Positions 1 through 7,721 of a stretch of 34,811 nucleotides of DNA are shown here, one piece after another. Source of the stretch: Microbacterium sp. B19 (GTDB lineage Bacteria; Actinomycetota; Actinomycetes; Actinomycetales; Microbacteriaceae); NCBI RefSeq assembly GCF_000333395.1, contig NZ_BADA01000199.1, positions 1-34,811 of the forward strand, read 5' to 3'. Both the position numbers and the translations under genes were made by a program. The stretch's first letter is position 1. The number at the start of each line of letters is the position of its first letter. Under the pieces are notes generated by a model, which did no database searches, was not told where the DNA came from, and saw only the letters and a program-made list of their open reading frames with translations.

Positions 1-349
1 GCCTTCGGGACGGCCGGGCTCCGCGGCACGCTCGGCGCCGGATCGAACCGCATGAACCGGGTGCTCGTCGCGCAGGCCGCGGCGGGCTTCGCCGCGTACC
101 TGCGCGAGAAGCAGCCCGAAGGGACGCCGACGGTCGTCGTCGGCTACGACGGACGCCGCAACTCCGACGTCTTCGCGCGCGACTCGGTCGAGATCTTCGC
201 AGGGGCCGGGCTGCGGGCCATCCTGCTGCCGCGGATGCTGCCGACGCCCGTACTCGCCTTCGCGGTGCGGTACCTCGGGGCCGACGCGGGCGTCATGGTC
301 ACCGCGAGCCACAACCCGCCGGACGATAACGGCTACAAGGTCTACCTCG
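1..349 (+). CDS. Phosphomannomutase/phosphoglucomutase, internal fragment
   Basis: The reading frame is open from base 1 and begins inside the protein (FGTAGLRGTLGAG, then NRMNRV), so the true start lies outside the window. These motifs and the active-site phosphoserine loop TASHNPPDDNGYKVY near 298-345 are typical of the alpha-D-phosphohexomutase family, which interconverts hexose 1- and 6-phosphates for cell-wall and polysaccharide synthesis. Homology stops just after GYKVYLG; beyond about 350 the same frame only reads the antisense of an MFS gene. About 116 residues of domain 1 are present, whereas family members are usually 450-580 residues. It is either a gene cut by a rearrangement or the edge of an assembly join. 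Family assignment is secure; specificity (mannose or glucose) is not visible. Confidence 0.85.
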
Positions 350-356
350 GCCGCGG
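345..356. other. Chimeric junction between two truncated genes
   Basis: Left of here the plus strand encodes the phosphohexomutase up to YKVYLG. Right of here the minus strand encodes an MFS protein that loses homology at LPASA. Both genes are broken within a few bases and face each other tail to tail. No insertion-sequence end or target duplication is visible, only GC-rich sequence (CGGCCGCGG). A chimeric contig or a real inversion/deletion breakpoint both fit. Confidence 0.75.
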
Positions 357-726
357 ATGCCGGGAGGCTCACCGCCGCTACGGCGCCGTTGAGGATGCTG
401 AGCACCACGAGCGCCGGAATGGTCGCCGACCCCGTGACGACCAGCGCGGCGACGGCGCCCTGCGTCCCCGCGGCGGCGAGAGAGGTACCGACGAGCAGCA
501 GGTTGCGCGGCAGCCGGTCGGCGAGGACACCGCCGAAGAGGAGGACCGCGACGTTGGTGATCGATCGGGCCGCGACGACGAGTCCGAGGTCGGCGGCCGA
601 CCCGGTGAGATCGAGCACCGCGAAGGCGAGGGCGATCGGCGCGACGGCGTTGCCGACGATGCTCGTCGTCCGAGCCGCCAGCAGCCAGCGGAAGGCGGCG
701 TGGGCGAGCGGTCCGCCGCGGGTCAC
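351..726 (-). CDS. MFS exporter, N-terminal fragment
   Basis: Starting at GTG 726-724, the minus strand encodes about 125 residues of a Major Facilitator protein. The first helix region carries SIVGNAVAPIALAFAVLDLTG, followed by the conserved loop GGVLADRLPRN (motif A-like G-x-L-aDR) near residues 65-75, and further hydrophobic helices to about residue 120. The GTG overlaps the TGA of the upstream arsR-like gene by four bases, so the two are translationally coupled and probably form a repressor-efflux operon. The remaining helices of a normal transporter of about 400 residues are missing because the sequence switches to a phosphohexomutase gene at about 350. Substrate unknown. The start is supported by the overlap and by the family-like N-terminus. 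Confidence 0.8.
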
Positions 727-1247
727 GGGCGCTCCAGTCGGAACAGCGCGGCGGTCATCGAGACGGGATGCGTTCCCGGCGTACGCGGCGGACGCGCGGC
801 GGCGTGCAGCAGGGCTGACGCCTCGGCGACGTGGTGCACGACCCGGCGCCAGACCTCCGGATCGACCCACAGCTCGGCGTCGGTCGTCACCCCGGGGCCT
901 TCCGCGCGCCGGCGTGCGCGCCGCCGCAGCTCGTCGATGATCGCCTCGACGTAGGGCCCTTCCTCCTCCGCGGGCAGGCGGGGTGCGGGAGGGGCGCCGG
1001 GGTCCACGCGCCGGGACGAGGACTCGTGGCGGTAGCGCTTGGCATCCCCGCCGCGAAGGCGGACGGTCTCGACGACGCGGATCAGCGCGACGCGCTCGAG
1101 CACGCGGAGGTGGTAGCTGGCCGAGGCCTGCGAGATCCCGAGCTCGCGCCCGACCTCGGCCGCGCTCATCGCGGCACCGGTGAGGAGCGAGAGCATCCGG
1201 AGCCGGAGCGGATGCGCGGTGGCGCGCAACTCGTCGATGCGGGTCAT
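723..1247 (-). CDS. ArsR-family helix-turn-helix repressor
   Basis: A 174-residue protein with an N-terminal winged helix-turn-helix of the ArsR type: RIDELRATAHPLRLRMLSLL, then the recognition region GRELGISQASASYHLRVLE near residues 35-55, then a GDAKRYRH wing. The C-terminal half is Arg/Glu-rich and helical with no Cys or His metal-site cluster, so metal sensing is not suggested. It lies upstream of, and overlaps by four bases, the MFS gene, a common repressor-exporter arrangement. The ATG at 1247 follows a -10 box by six bases and lies within an inverted repeat, suggesting leaderless transcription and autoregulation. The ligand is unknown. Confidence 0.85.
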   Translation of the reverse strand: MTRIDELRATAHPLRLRMLSLLTGAAMSAAEVGRELGISQASASYHLRVLERVALIRVVETVRLRGGDAKRYRHESSSRRVDPGAPPAPRLPAEEEGPYVEAIIDELRRRARRRAEGPGVTTDAELWVDPEVWRRVVHHVAEASALLHAAARPPRTPGTHPVSMTAALFRLERP

Positions 1248-1263
1248 GGGTCGATGCTGACCC
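1241..1263. promoter_or_regulatory. Candidate ArsR operator
   Basis: Perfect 6-bp inverted arms GGGTCA (1241-1246) and TGACCC (1258-1263) flank the start codon and -10 box of the arsR-like gene, the usual position for an autorepressor site. Palindrome seen in sequence; binding inferred. Confidence 0.45.
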
Positions 1264-1282
1264 GTGCGACCGCGACCGTCAA
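1254..1282 (-). promoter_or_regulatory. Promoter of the arsR-MFS operon
   Basis: On the minus strand TTGACG (1282-1277) is separated by 17 bases from CAGCAT (1259-1254), and the ATG follows six bases later. This is a good -35/-10 pair for a leaderless mRNA. Confidence 0.55.
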
Positions 1283-1310
1283 ATGTGTCTTTGGGGGTTG
1301 CGGCCCCTGG

Positions 1311-1384
1311 GCCGCGAGACTGCACCTGCCTGACGAATCCACTGCGGGGTGCAACCGAGATGTCAGCTGGATGCAGTCTCGGCG
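1311..1384. repeat. Family 1 palindromic repeat, copy 1
   Basis: A 74-bp element bounded by CCGCGAGACTGCA and GATGCAGTCTCGGCG, an imperfect inverted repeat whose arms continue inward (CTGAC / ATGTCAG). The asymmetric centre is inverted relative to the copies at 22924 and 23127. It lies between two minus-strand genes. Confidence 0.8.
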
Positions 1385-1426
1385 TCAGCGGGCGGGCCCG
1401 CGCTGCGGCCGGCCGGCCGCCGCGCC

Positions 1427-2308
1427 TCAGAAGACGATCGTGTGGTTGCCGTGGCGGATGATGCGGTCCTCGGCGTGCCACAGCACGGCACGCGACAGCA
1501 CCTGGCGCTCGACGTCCGCACCGCGGCGGGCGAGCTCGGCGGCCGAGTCGGCGTGGGTCACGCGGACCGTGTCCTGCTCGATGATCGGGCCCTCGTCCAG
1601 GTCGCCGGTGACGTAGTGCGAGGTCGCGCCGATGAGCTTCACGCCGCGTTCCTTCGCCTTCTTGTACGGCTCGGCGCCGATGAAGGCCGGGAGGAACGAG
1701 TGGTGGATGTTGATCACCGGCACCCCGATCTTCTCGAGGAAATCGGGGGAGAGGATCTGCATGTACCGCGCGAGCACGACGAAGTCGACGTTGCCCACCA
1801 GCAGTTCGAGAATGCGGGCCTCGGATGCCGACTTGTCGGGGCCGGGCGTCGACGGAACGTGGAAGAACGGCACGTTGAACGAGCGGACGTCCTCGGCGGA
1901 CGTGGTGTGGTTCGACACGACCATGGGGATGCTGACCGGGAGATCTCCGCGGCGGTGACGCCACAGCAGGTCGAGGAGGCAGTGGTCCTGCTTCGAGGCC
2001 AGGATCGCCATGCGCTTGGGCGTGGAGAGGTCGGTGAGCTTCCACTCCAGCTCGAAACCGCGGCCGAGCGTCTCGGCGAGGTCGTCCTGGATCGCGGGCA
2101 GCGCCGCGGCGAGGTCGGGGCGGTGGAACACGACGCGCTGGAAGTACGCTCCACCGCGCGGGTCGTCCGAGTACTGGTCGAAGGCGACGATGTTGCCGCC
2201 CTGGCGGGCGATGAGCGCCGAGACCGCGGCGATGATGCCGGGCGTGTCGCTGCCGTGGACGATGAGGCACGCGTGATCGGGCTGCAGGTGGGGGCTCGCG
2301 GAGACCAT
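1427..2308 (-). CDS. purU: Formyltetrahydrofolate deformylase
   Basis: A 293-residue cytosolic enzyme that hydrolyses 10-formyl-THF to THF and formate, balancing the one-carbon pool and supplying formate for purine synthesis. Residues about 10-90 form an ACT regulatory domain (HACLIVHGSDTPGIIAAVSALI). Residues about 95-293 form the formyltransferase-fold domain with the catalytic Asn-His stretch VINIHHSFLPAF, and the Asp of TGDLDEGPIIEQD. Length matches the family. The ATG at 2308 places the ACT domain close to the N-terminus; another ATG eight bases further upstream is in a different frame. No strong Shine-Dalgarno sequence is visible. A family 1 repeat lies downstream, and a GC-rich tandem repeat separates it from the metE-like gene on the same strand. 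Confidence 0.93.
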   Translation of the reverse strand: MVSASPHLQPDHACLIVHGSDTPGIIAAVSALIARQGGNIVAFDQYSDDPRGGAYFQRVVFHRPDLAAALPAIQDDLAETLGRGFELEWKLTDLSTPKRMAILASKQDHCLLDLLWRHRRGDLPVSIPMVVSNHTTSAEDVRSFNVPFFHVPSTPGPDKSASEARILELLVGNVDFVVLARYMQILSPDFLEKIGVPVINIHHSFLPAFIGAEPYKKAKERGVKLIGATSHYVTGDLDEGPIIEQDTVRVTHADSAAELARRGADVERQVLSRAVLWHAEDRIIRHGNHTIVF

Positions 2309-2365
2309 CGGACCATTCTGCCGTGCCCGGATGACCTCGGCGGACACCGCCGGCTCGCGTCGGGC

Positions 2366-2530
2366 CCGGCCCCCTGCGCTGTCGGCCCCTGCGCTGTCGG
2401 CCCCGGCCCGCCGTGGCGGCCGCGATCGGCCCCGGTGCTGCGGCCCCTGCCCCGGCCCCGGGGGGCCGCCCTGCCCCGGCCCCGGGGGGCCGCCCTGCCC
2501 CCGGCCCGGCCCCGGCCGCCCTGCCCCCGC
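2366..2530. repeat. GC-rich tandem repeats upstream of purU
   Basis: Two exact 24-bp units (2447-2470 and 2471-2494, each CTGCCCCGGCC plus CCGGGGGGCCGCC) are followed by degenerate copies to about 2530. A second short tandem, CCCCTGCGCTGTCGG, occurs twice at about 2369-2400. No gene is convincing here. Polymerase slippage would make this segment length-variable. Confidence 0.75.
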
Positions 2531-2538
2531 CCCGCGCG

Positions 2539-3741
2539 TCAGACGCGAGCCGCCGCCCGTCGCGCCCCTTCGCCGAGCGCCTCGAGCTTCGCCCACGCGA
2601 TCTGCGGGTGCACGCGGCCGCCGAGGCCGCAGTCCGTGGAGGCGATGACGCGGTCGGCTCCGACGATCCGGGCGAAGCGCTCGATGCGCTGCGCCACGAG
2701 ATCGGGGTGCTCGACGACGTTGGTGGCGTGTCCGACCACGCCCGGAGCGAGGATCAGGTCGTCGGGGATATCGGCATCCGCCCACACCGTCCACTCGTGC
2801 TCGTGCCGGGCGTTCGCGGCCTCGAAGGAGATCTGTCCCACGTTCGCCTCGAGCACCACGGGCAGGATGTCGCGCAGTTCGATGTCGGTCACGTGCGGGC
2901 CGTGCCACGAGCCCCAGCACAGGTGCAGGCGCACGCGGTCGCGTGGGATCCCGGCGAGCGCGTGGTTGAGCGCCTCGACGCGGGTGCGGGTGAACGCGAC
3001 GTAGTCGGCGACCGACGGCGCCGGGTTGATCTGGTCCCAGCTCTCGGCGAGCGACGGGTCGTCGAGCTGCAGGATGAGGCCCGCGTCGACGATCGCGCGG
3101 TACTCCTCGCGCAGCGCGTCGGCCCACGCGAACAGGTGCTCCTCGTCGGTGGCGTAGTACTCGTTGCGGACGCGCGCGGCGCTCCCCGGCGCGATCGCGG
3201 TGAGGAATCCCTGCTCGCCCTTGTCGAGTGCGGCGGTCAGGTGCGCGATGTCGGCGGCCACGGCCGCGGATCCGCGGTAGGCGATCGGACCGGTCGTGGT
3301 GGGGAAGGCCGTGGCGACCTTGCCGGTCGCGATGCCGCTGTCGCGGCTCGTGTACGCCTCGGCGAAGAGCTCGCGGTCGCGGCGGTCGGCGAACGACGTC
3401 AGCCGCACGCGGCCGGGTTCGGAGCGGACCGGCTGCTCGGTCATCGCGTTGACCTCGGTGAGCGAGAGGCCGCTCACCCGCTGGAACGAGTACGACCACC
3501 AGGCGCCGTAGTCGACGGCGTTCGACATGGCCTTGCCGAACTCGCCGTCGCCGGGGAGCGTGATGCCCGCTTCGCGTTGGCGTCGCACGACGTCGGCGAC
3601 GGCGTCGTCCACGAGGGCGTCGAACGTGGCGTCACCCGGCGCGAACGTGAAACCGTCGTCGGCGAACGCGCGCGCGGCGTTCGCGGCGATGAGGGCATCC
3701 GTGCGGGGAAGGCTCCCGGCGGTGGTGGTCTGAATGGTCAT
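2539..3741 (-). CDS. MetE C-terminal-like methionine synthase family protein
   Basis: A 400-residue protein of the cobalamin-independent methionine synthase (MetE) catalytic-domain superfamily, roughly half the length of full MetE because the N-terminal duplicated barrel is absent. The N-terminus TTAGSLPRTDAL matches the conserved start of these single-barrel proteins. Zinc-ligand candidates are the His and Cys in HLCWGSWHGPH and the late Cys in STDCGLGGR; the glutamate in ISFEAANARHEHE is also conserved. Such proteins act as methyltransferases or as core methionine synthases with a corrinoid partner; the methyl donor cannot be deduced here. The ATG at 3741 is preceded by GGAGG with five-base spacing. 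It lies upstream of purU on the same strand, which loosely suggests one-carbon metabolism, but 230 bp of repeats separate them. Confidence 0.85.
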   Translation of the reverse strand: MTIQTTTAGSLPRTDALIAANAARAFADDGFTFAPGDATFDALVDDAVADVVRRQREAGITLPGDGEFGKAMSNAVDYGAWWSYSFQRVSGLSLTEVNAMTEQPVRSEPGRVRLTSFADRRDRELFAEAYTSRDSGIATGKVATAFPTTTGPIAYRGSAAVAADIAHLTAALDKGEQGFLTAIAPGSAARVRNEYYATDEEHLFAWADALREEYRAIVDAGLILQLDDPSLAESWDQINPAPSVADYVAFTRTRVEALNHALAGIPRDRVRLHLCWGSWHGPHVTDIELRDILPVVLEANVGQISFEAANARHEHEWTVWADADIPDDLILAPGVVGHATNVVEHPDLVAQRIERFARIVGADRVIASTDCGLGGRVHPQIAWAKLEALGEGARRAAARV

Positions 3742-3838
3742 GCGGTCCTCCGGTCGATCGGTGCGAACCTACTCCCGGTCACCGACACCCGACGATCCGC
3801 ATTGCGCCGTGTGGCGTCGGGTGCGTCCACGCTGACCT

Positions 3839-3910
3839 GCACGACTCCGGCACATCCGGCCCGCACCGAACCCGGATGCCACAGCCCGGCCAGTTCTGCG
3901 GGAGTTGTGC
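3839..3910. repeat. Family 2a repeat, reversed copy
   Basis: Bounded by CGACTCCGGCACATCCG and CTGCGGGAGTTGTGC; this is the reverse complement of the elements at 9513 and 9693, sharing the core ACCCGGATGCCAC. It fills the metE-like/MDR gap (3742-4068), which contains no gene. Confidence 0.75.
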
Positions 3911-3921
3911 AGGGCAACCGA

Positions 3922-4005
3922 GACACAACGAAGGAAAACTGCCGCCGCGACGCCGAGCCCACGGCATCCGCGCGCCCCTCGCCGCTGAATCTCCTTCGTT
4001 GTGTC
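3922..4005. repeat. Family 2b palindromic repeat, copy 1
   Basis: Perfect 14-bp inverted arms GACACAACGAAGGA (3922-3935) and TCCTTCGTTGTGTC (3992-4005) enclose 56 bp of GC-rich sequence. The same arms occur at 9595-9679 with a different interior. Confidence 0.85.
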
Positions 4006-4068
4006 CGCTCCGCGACCGGCCCACCGACGAGGCGGCGGGTGTCCGCGCCCCGCCGAAGCGCCCGGCCG

Positions 4069-5187
4069 CTACACGCGGACGACCAGCTTGGATGCCGAGA
4101 CCCCGGCGCGCTGCCGGTCGAGAGCTGCCTGCACGTCCCGGAGGCCTTCCCCGACGACGAGCGGCTCCGGCATGGGCCGCAGGATCCCATCGGCGAGCGC
4201 CCGGGGCAGGACTCCGCCCCACAGTGCCGGGCCCACCTCGTCGTCGCGCAGGCTGCTGCCCCACACGAATCCGGCGCGGATGCCGGCGCGCCGGGCGCGC
4301 AGGGTCGACCGGACTGTGGCGAGGCCGATGCGAGTGAAGACGGGGAGCATCGCGGGGAACAGGCGCTTCCGCCCGACGAGCTCGGCGAGGGACACGGGCG
4401 TGCTGGCCATGGCCAGGCGCGTGCCGCCGGTGCGGCGGAGGACCTCGATGCACGTGTCGGTCGACCCGGCGCCGAGCGCGACCGCACCGGCCACCGGGCG
4501 TCCGGCGATCGCCGCGACGAGCTCGTCGACGGCGGTCGCCGAGCCGTAGTCGACGACGGCCTCGGCACCGAGCGAACGCACCGTCGCGGCGTTGCGCGGC
4601 GATGCCGTGGAGACGGCGGCGTAGCCCGCCGCCCGGGCGAGCTGGACGGCGTTCATGCCGACGCTCGTCGATCCACCCCACACCACCACGACACCGCCCG
4701 GCTCGCTCGGCGTCTCGCCGGTCGGCATCCGGAGTGCGAGGTGCGCGGGCTGGAAGAGCGCGCAGGCCGCCGTGGAGACGCCGAGGGGGAAGACGGCGGC
4801 CTCCTCGTCGGACAGGGCGTCTGGGATCGGCGCGGCGAGCCGTTCGAGCAGGACCGTGTATTCCTGGAAGGCGCCCTCGCGGAGCGGATCGCGGCCGTTG
4901 TCGGTTCCGGTGGCGAGGCCGAACACACGCTGGCCGACGCGGAAGCGGGTCACGGCGGAGCCGACCGCGACGACCTCGCCCGCGACGTCGGATCCGAGGA
5001 CCGCGGGGGTCTGCAGCCATCGGTACGTGACGCGGCTCGTTCCCTGGATCACCCAGTCCACGGGGTTGATCGCGACCGCGCGCACCCGCACGAGGATCTC
5101 GTCGGCGGCCGGTTCGGGAACGGTCGCGCGGACCACGGTGAGGGGCGCGCGCGGAGCGGGCAGGACGGCGGCGGACTGGACGGACAT
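4069..5187 (-). CDS. MDR-superfamily quinone reductase/alcohol dehydrogenase-like oxidoreductase
   Basis: A 372-residue medium-chain dehydrogenase/reductase. The GroES-like catalytic domain (about residues 25-130) has AINPVDWVIQG and LGSDVAGEVVAVG. The Rossmann NAD(P)H domain has VVVWGGSTSVGMNAVQLARAAGY near residues 168-190, the pattern of zinc-independent quinone reductases and enoyl reductase-like members. The cysteine cluster of zinc alcohol dehydrogenases is absent. It likely reduces a quinone or enone using NADPH in the cytosol; substrate unknown. The ATG at 5187 is followed upstream by an 84-bp divergent region with two palindromes facing a tetR-like gene, so it is probably the regulated target of that repressor, responding to an electrophile or drug. 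Confidence 0.87.
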   Translation of the reverse strand: MSVQSAAVLPAPRAPLTVVRATVPEPAADEILVRVRAVAINPVDWVIQGTSRVTYRWLQTPAVLGSDVAGEVVAVGSAVTRFRVGQRVFGLATGTDNGRDPLREGAFQEYTVLLERLAAPIPDALSDEEAAVFPLGVSTAACALFQPAHLALRMPTGETPSEPGGVVVVWGGSTSVGMNAVQLARAAGYAAVSTASPRNAATVRSLGAEAVVDYGSATAVDELVAAIAGRPVAGAVALGAGSTDTCIEVLRRTGGTRLAMASTPVSLAELVGRKRLFPAMLPVFTRIGLATVRSTLRARRAGIRAGFVWGSSLRDDEVGPALWGGVLPRALADGILRPMPEPLVVGEGLRDVQAALDRQRAGVSASKLVVRV

Positions 5188-5202
5188 GGATGCCTCCCGC
5201 TT

Positions 5203-5225
5203 GTGATGACACTGAGTGTCTTCAC
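5203..5225. promoter_or_regulatory. TetR operator candidate 1
   Basis: A 23-bp near-perfect palindrome: left arm GTGATGACACT, central G, right arm AGTGTCTTCAC, with one mismatched pair. It lies 15 bp upstream of the MDR start. Confidence 0.65.
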
Positions 5226-5236
5226 ACTAACCCATC

Positions 5237-5255
5237 GATGACACTGCGAGTCATC
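5237..5255. promoter_or_regulatory. TetR operator candidate 2
   Basis: Perfect arms GATGAC (5237-5242) and GTCATC (5250-5255) around ACTGCGA. It shares the half-site GATGACACTG with the first palindrome and lies just upstream of the tetR start, so each divergent gene has its own site. Confidence 0.6.
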
Positions 5256-5259
5256 ACTT

Positions 5260-5838
5260 ATGCTCGTGCGCATGGCGAGATGGGCACCGGACGCGCGGGA
5301 GCGACTGCGTGCTGCGGCGCTCGAGCTCTTCGCCGAGCGCGGGTTCGACGCCACCACCGTGCCCGACATCGTCGAGCGGGCGGGGCTCACGCGCCGCACC
5401 TTCTTCCGGCATTTCAGCGACAAGCGCGAGGTGTTCTTCGGCGATGACGAGATCCCCGCGCTCGCCGCGTCGGCCGTCGCCGCCGCCCCCGCGGAGGCCG
5501 CGCCGTTCGCGATCGCGTGGGCCGGATTCCACCGTCTCGCCGCCGATCGCTTCGAGCCGCGACGCGCGCAGATGCAGGCGGCGCGGCGCTTCATCGAGTC
5601 CGAACCGGCGCTGCGCGAGCGCGACCTGCAGAAGCAGGCCGACCTGCGCGACGCTCTCCGCGACGGATACCTCGCCCGCGGCGTCGACGCCTTCACGGCG
5701 CGCGTGACCGCGGGCGTCGCGGTCGAGTTGCTGCAGATCGCGCTCGAGCGGTGGCTGGCCGACGAGACGGGCGCCGCGCTGACCGATCACCTGGCCGCGG
5801 TCCGCGCCGGGATGTCGGACGCGCTCGCCGACGGGTGA
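5260..5838 (+). CDS. TetR/AcrR-family transcriptional repressor
   Basis: A regulator of up to 192 residues. The N-terminal helix-turn-helix lies at residues about 15-55 ([38 protein letters not shown] in continuous sequence, with the recognition helix around [10 protein letters not shown]). The remainder is a helical ligand-binding domain with no recognisable specificity. Two in-frame ATGs, at 5260 and 5272, are possible; the second gives [12 protein letters not shown], a typical TetR N-terminus. Neither has a clear ribosome-binding site. It is divergent from the MDR oxidoreductase and shares a control region with two related palindromes, so it probably represses both itself and that enzyme. 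Confidence 0.88.
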   Translation: MLVRMARWAPDARERLRAAALELFAERGFDATTVPDIVERAGLTRRTFFRHFSDKREVFFGDDEIPALAASAVAAAPAEAAPFAIAWAGFHRLAADRFEPRRAQMQAARRFIESEPALRERDLQKQADLRDALRDGYLARGVDAFTARVTAGVAVELLQIALERWLADETGAALTDHLAAVRAGMSDALADG

Positions 5839-5944
5839 CCCGGGCCGCTGCGCGCCGCGAAGGCCCGCCGTGTCGGTGCCCACGGCTAGCCTTGTGGATG
5901 CCGCTCTCCGTGGCATCCATCCCCTTCCTCCCCCAGGACTCACC

Positions 5945-7249
5945 GTGATCAGCAGCCTCGAACGCCCCGGCTGGCGGACGTGGACGCTGTGGGCGGTCGG
6001 GGTCCTGGCGTACGTCGTCTCGATCGTCAACCGCACGTCGCTCTCGGCGGTCGGAGTGGATGCCGCGACCCGCTTCCACGCGGATGCCTCGGCGCTGTCG
6101 ATGTTCGCCGTGATCCAGCTGTTCGTCTACGGCGCGATGCAGATCCCCGTCGGGCTGCTTCTCGACCGCTACGGGGCGCGGCCGATGATCGCGATCGGCA
6201 TGGTGCTGATGGCGGCGGGGCAGCTCGTCATGGCGTTCGCGGATGCGGTGGGGATCGGCATCCTGGCCCGCGTCCTCATCGGGGCGGGCGACGCGATGAT
6301 CTTCCCGAGCGTCCTGCGTGTGATCGCGACGTGGTTCCCCGCGCAACGCGCGCCCGTGCTCGTGCAGTTGACGGGGATCATCGGCCAGCTCGGCCAGATC
6401 GTCGCGGTCGTGCCGCTCGCCGCGCTGCTGCACGCCACGAGCTGGAGCGTCGCCTTCGGCAGCGTCGCGGGGCTCGGCGTGCTGTTCGCGGTGCTGACGT
6501 ACGCGATCATCCGCAACCGACCGCCCGAACGACGCGACGACCCCGTCGACCTGTCGGTCGACACGCAGACCGGCACGATCCGTGTCGTGACCTCGGCGGC
6601 CGATCTGCGGCAGGGGTTCCGCGAGTCGTGGGCGCACCCCGGTACGCGCCTCGGGTTCTGGTCGCACTTCACCACGCCGTTCGCGGGCACCGCGTTCATG
6701 CTGCTGTGGGGCTTCCCGTTCCTGACCGCCGGCGAGGGGCTCGCCCCGGCGACCGCGTCGGGGATCATGACGCTGTTCGTGCTGTTCGGCATCCTGAGCG
6801 GTCCGCTGATCGGCGCCCTGTCGAGTCGGCATCCGCGTCGGCGCTCCCGGTGGCTCGTGCTGCCGACAGTCGTGTTCCAGGCGATCGTCTGGATCATCGT
6901 CGCCGCGTGGCCCGGGCCCGCGCCGCTGTGGCTGCTGATCGTCCTCATGCTCGCGCTGTCGACCGGCGGCCCCGCGTCGATGATCGCCTTCGACCACGCG
7001 CGCACGTTCACGCCCAGCCACCGCCTCAGCACCGCGACCGGCATCGTGAACGGCGGCGGCTTCCTCGCCGCGCTCCTGGCGATCCTGTTCATCGGTATCG
7101 CGATGGACGTCCAGGGTGCCGGCACCCCGGCGACCTACTCCCTGGATGCCTTCCGCTGGGCGTTCCTCACGCAGGTACCGCTGTGGCTCATCGGAGGCAT
7201 CGCGATCGTCGTCGAGCGCGCCCGCACGATCCGTCACATCGGCGGTTGA
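5945..7249 (+). CDS. MFS transporter
   Basis: A 434-residue integral membrane protein of the Major Facilitator Superfamily with about 12 hydrophobic segments. The first helix is LWAVGVLAYVVSIVNRTSL, and the loop between helices 2 and 3 contains GLLLDRYGARPMIAIG (motif A). A hydrophilic central loop at about residues 195-235 (RNRPPERRDDPVDL and onward) separates the two six-helix halves. NRTSL with a small first helix is seen in ACS-like (anion/cation symporter) and nitrate/sugar-type MFS proteins, but substrate is unknown. The GTG at 5945 is chosen because AGGACTCACC precedes it and homology begins at SSLERPGWRTW; an earlier in-frame ATG at 5870 would add an unlikely leader. A TAGCCT -10-like box lies at about 5887. 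Confidence 0.87.
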   Translation: MISSLERPGWRTWTLWAVGVLAYVVSIVNRTSLSAVGVDAATRFHADASALSMFAVIQLFVYGAMQIPVGLLLDRYGARPMIAIGMVLMAAGQLVMAFADAVGIGILARVLIGAGDAMIFPSVLRVIATWFPAQRAPVLVQLTGIIGQLGQIVAVVPLAALLHATSWSVAFGSVAGLGVLFAVLTYAIIRNRPPERRDDPVDLSVDTQTGTIRVVTSAADLRQGFRESWAHPGTRLGFWSHFTTPFAGTAFMLLWGFPFLTAGEGLAPATASGIMTLFVLFGILSGPLIGALSSRHPRRRSRWLVLPTVVFQAIVWIIVAAWPGPAPLWLLIVLMLALSTGGPASMIAFDHARTFTPSHRLSTATGIVNGGGFLAALLAILFIGIAMDVQGAGTPATYSLDAFRWAFLTQVPLWLIGGIAIVVERARTIRHIGG

Positions 7250-7258
7250 TGCGCTGAG

Positions 7259-7312
7259 GCCGGCGGCCGGGCGGCCGCGCGGCGGTGACGCGCCGGGCGC
7301 CCGGCCGGCCGC
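7259..7312 (+). terminator. GC-rich hairpin after the MFS gene
   Basis: Long imperfect inverted repeat (GGCCGGGCGGCCGCGCGGCG facing CGCGCCGGGCGCCCGGCC) starting 10 bp after the MFS stop. No T-tract follows, as is common for actinobacterial terminators. Confidence 0.45.
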
Positions 7313-7363
7313 GTGCCGCTTACGCGCCGCTGGGCGGGTGCCTGCCGCGTGGCATCCGTTGTG

Positions 7364-7413
7364 TGTCCCACTTTGTGCTGTTTGCGGCGCCCTGAGCTGC
7401 ACGAAGTGGGACA
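7364..7413. repeat. Family 3 palindromic repeat, copy 1
   Basis: A 50-bp unit with perfect 10-bp arms TGTCCCACTT and AAGTGGGACA around TGTGCTGTTTGCGGCGCCCT. It lies between two plus-strand genes, in the 7250-7721 gap, which has no convincing gene. Confidence 0.85.
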
Positions 7414-7467
7414 TCCGCCGGCAGAGGTGGGGCGTGCTGCGGCGGGCGGGGTGCGGCGTCCGTTGTG

Positions 7468-7517
7468 TGTCCCACTTTGTGCTGTTTGCGGCGCCCTGAG
7501 CTGCGCGAAGTGGGACA
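7468..7517. repeat. Family 3 palindromic repeat, copy 2
   Basis: Same 50-bp unit as at 7364, differing at one interior base (GCGCG for GCACG). It is followed by three short tandem GGCAGAGGTGGGACATG-like units at about 7523-7562. Confidence 0.85.
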
Positions 7518-7592
7518 TGCTCCGGCAGAGGTGGGACATGCCCCGGCAGAGGTGGGACATGCTGCGGCGGGCGGGGTGCGGCGTCCGTTGTG

Positions 7593-7642
7593 TGTCCCAC
7601 TTTGTGCTGTTTGCGGCGCCCTGAGCTGCGCGAAGTGGGACA
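7593..7642. repeat. Family 3 palindromic repeat, copy 3
   Basis: Same 50-bp unit in the same orientation as copies 1 and 2. The flank GCGGGCGGGGTGCGGCGTCC is also shared with copy 2, so the duplicated segment is longer than the palindrome. Confidence 0.85.
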
Positions 7643-7721
7643 TGCCCCGGCAGAGGTGGGGCGTGCCCCGGCAGAAGTGGGACGAGGGGCGCGGTGTGCG
7701 AGCGGATGCCAGACTCGAAAC

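Noticed and set aside
52..954. Full 300-codon phosphohexomutase frame
   Set aside because: Only the part up to about 349 is homologous; the remainder is the antisense of the MFS and arsR-like genes.
2413..5241. 942-codon open frame on the plus strand
   Set aside because: It is antisense to the metE-like and MDR genes, runs through tandem repeats and has an Arg/Asp/Glu-biased, low-complexity translation; a GC-rich shadow frame.
7364..7642. CRISPR-like array
   Set aside because: Only three repeat units of 50 bp, internally palindromic and with spacers of unequal length that themselves contain repeats; no cas genes.
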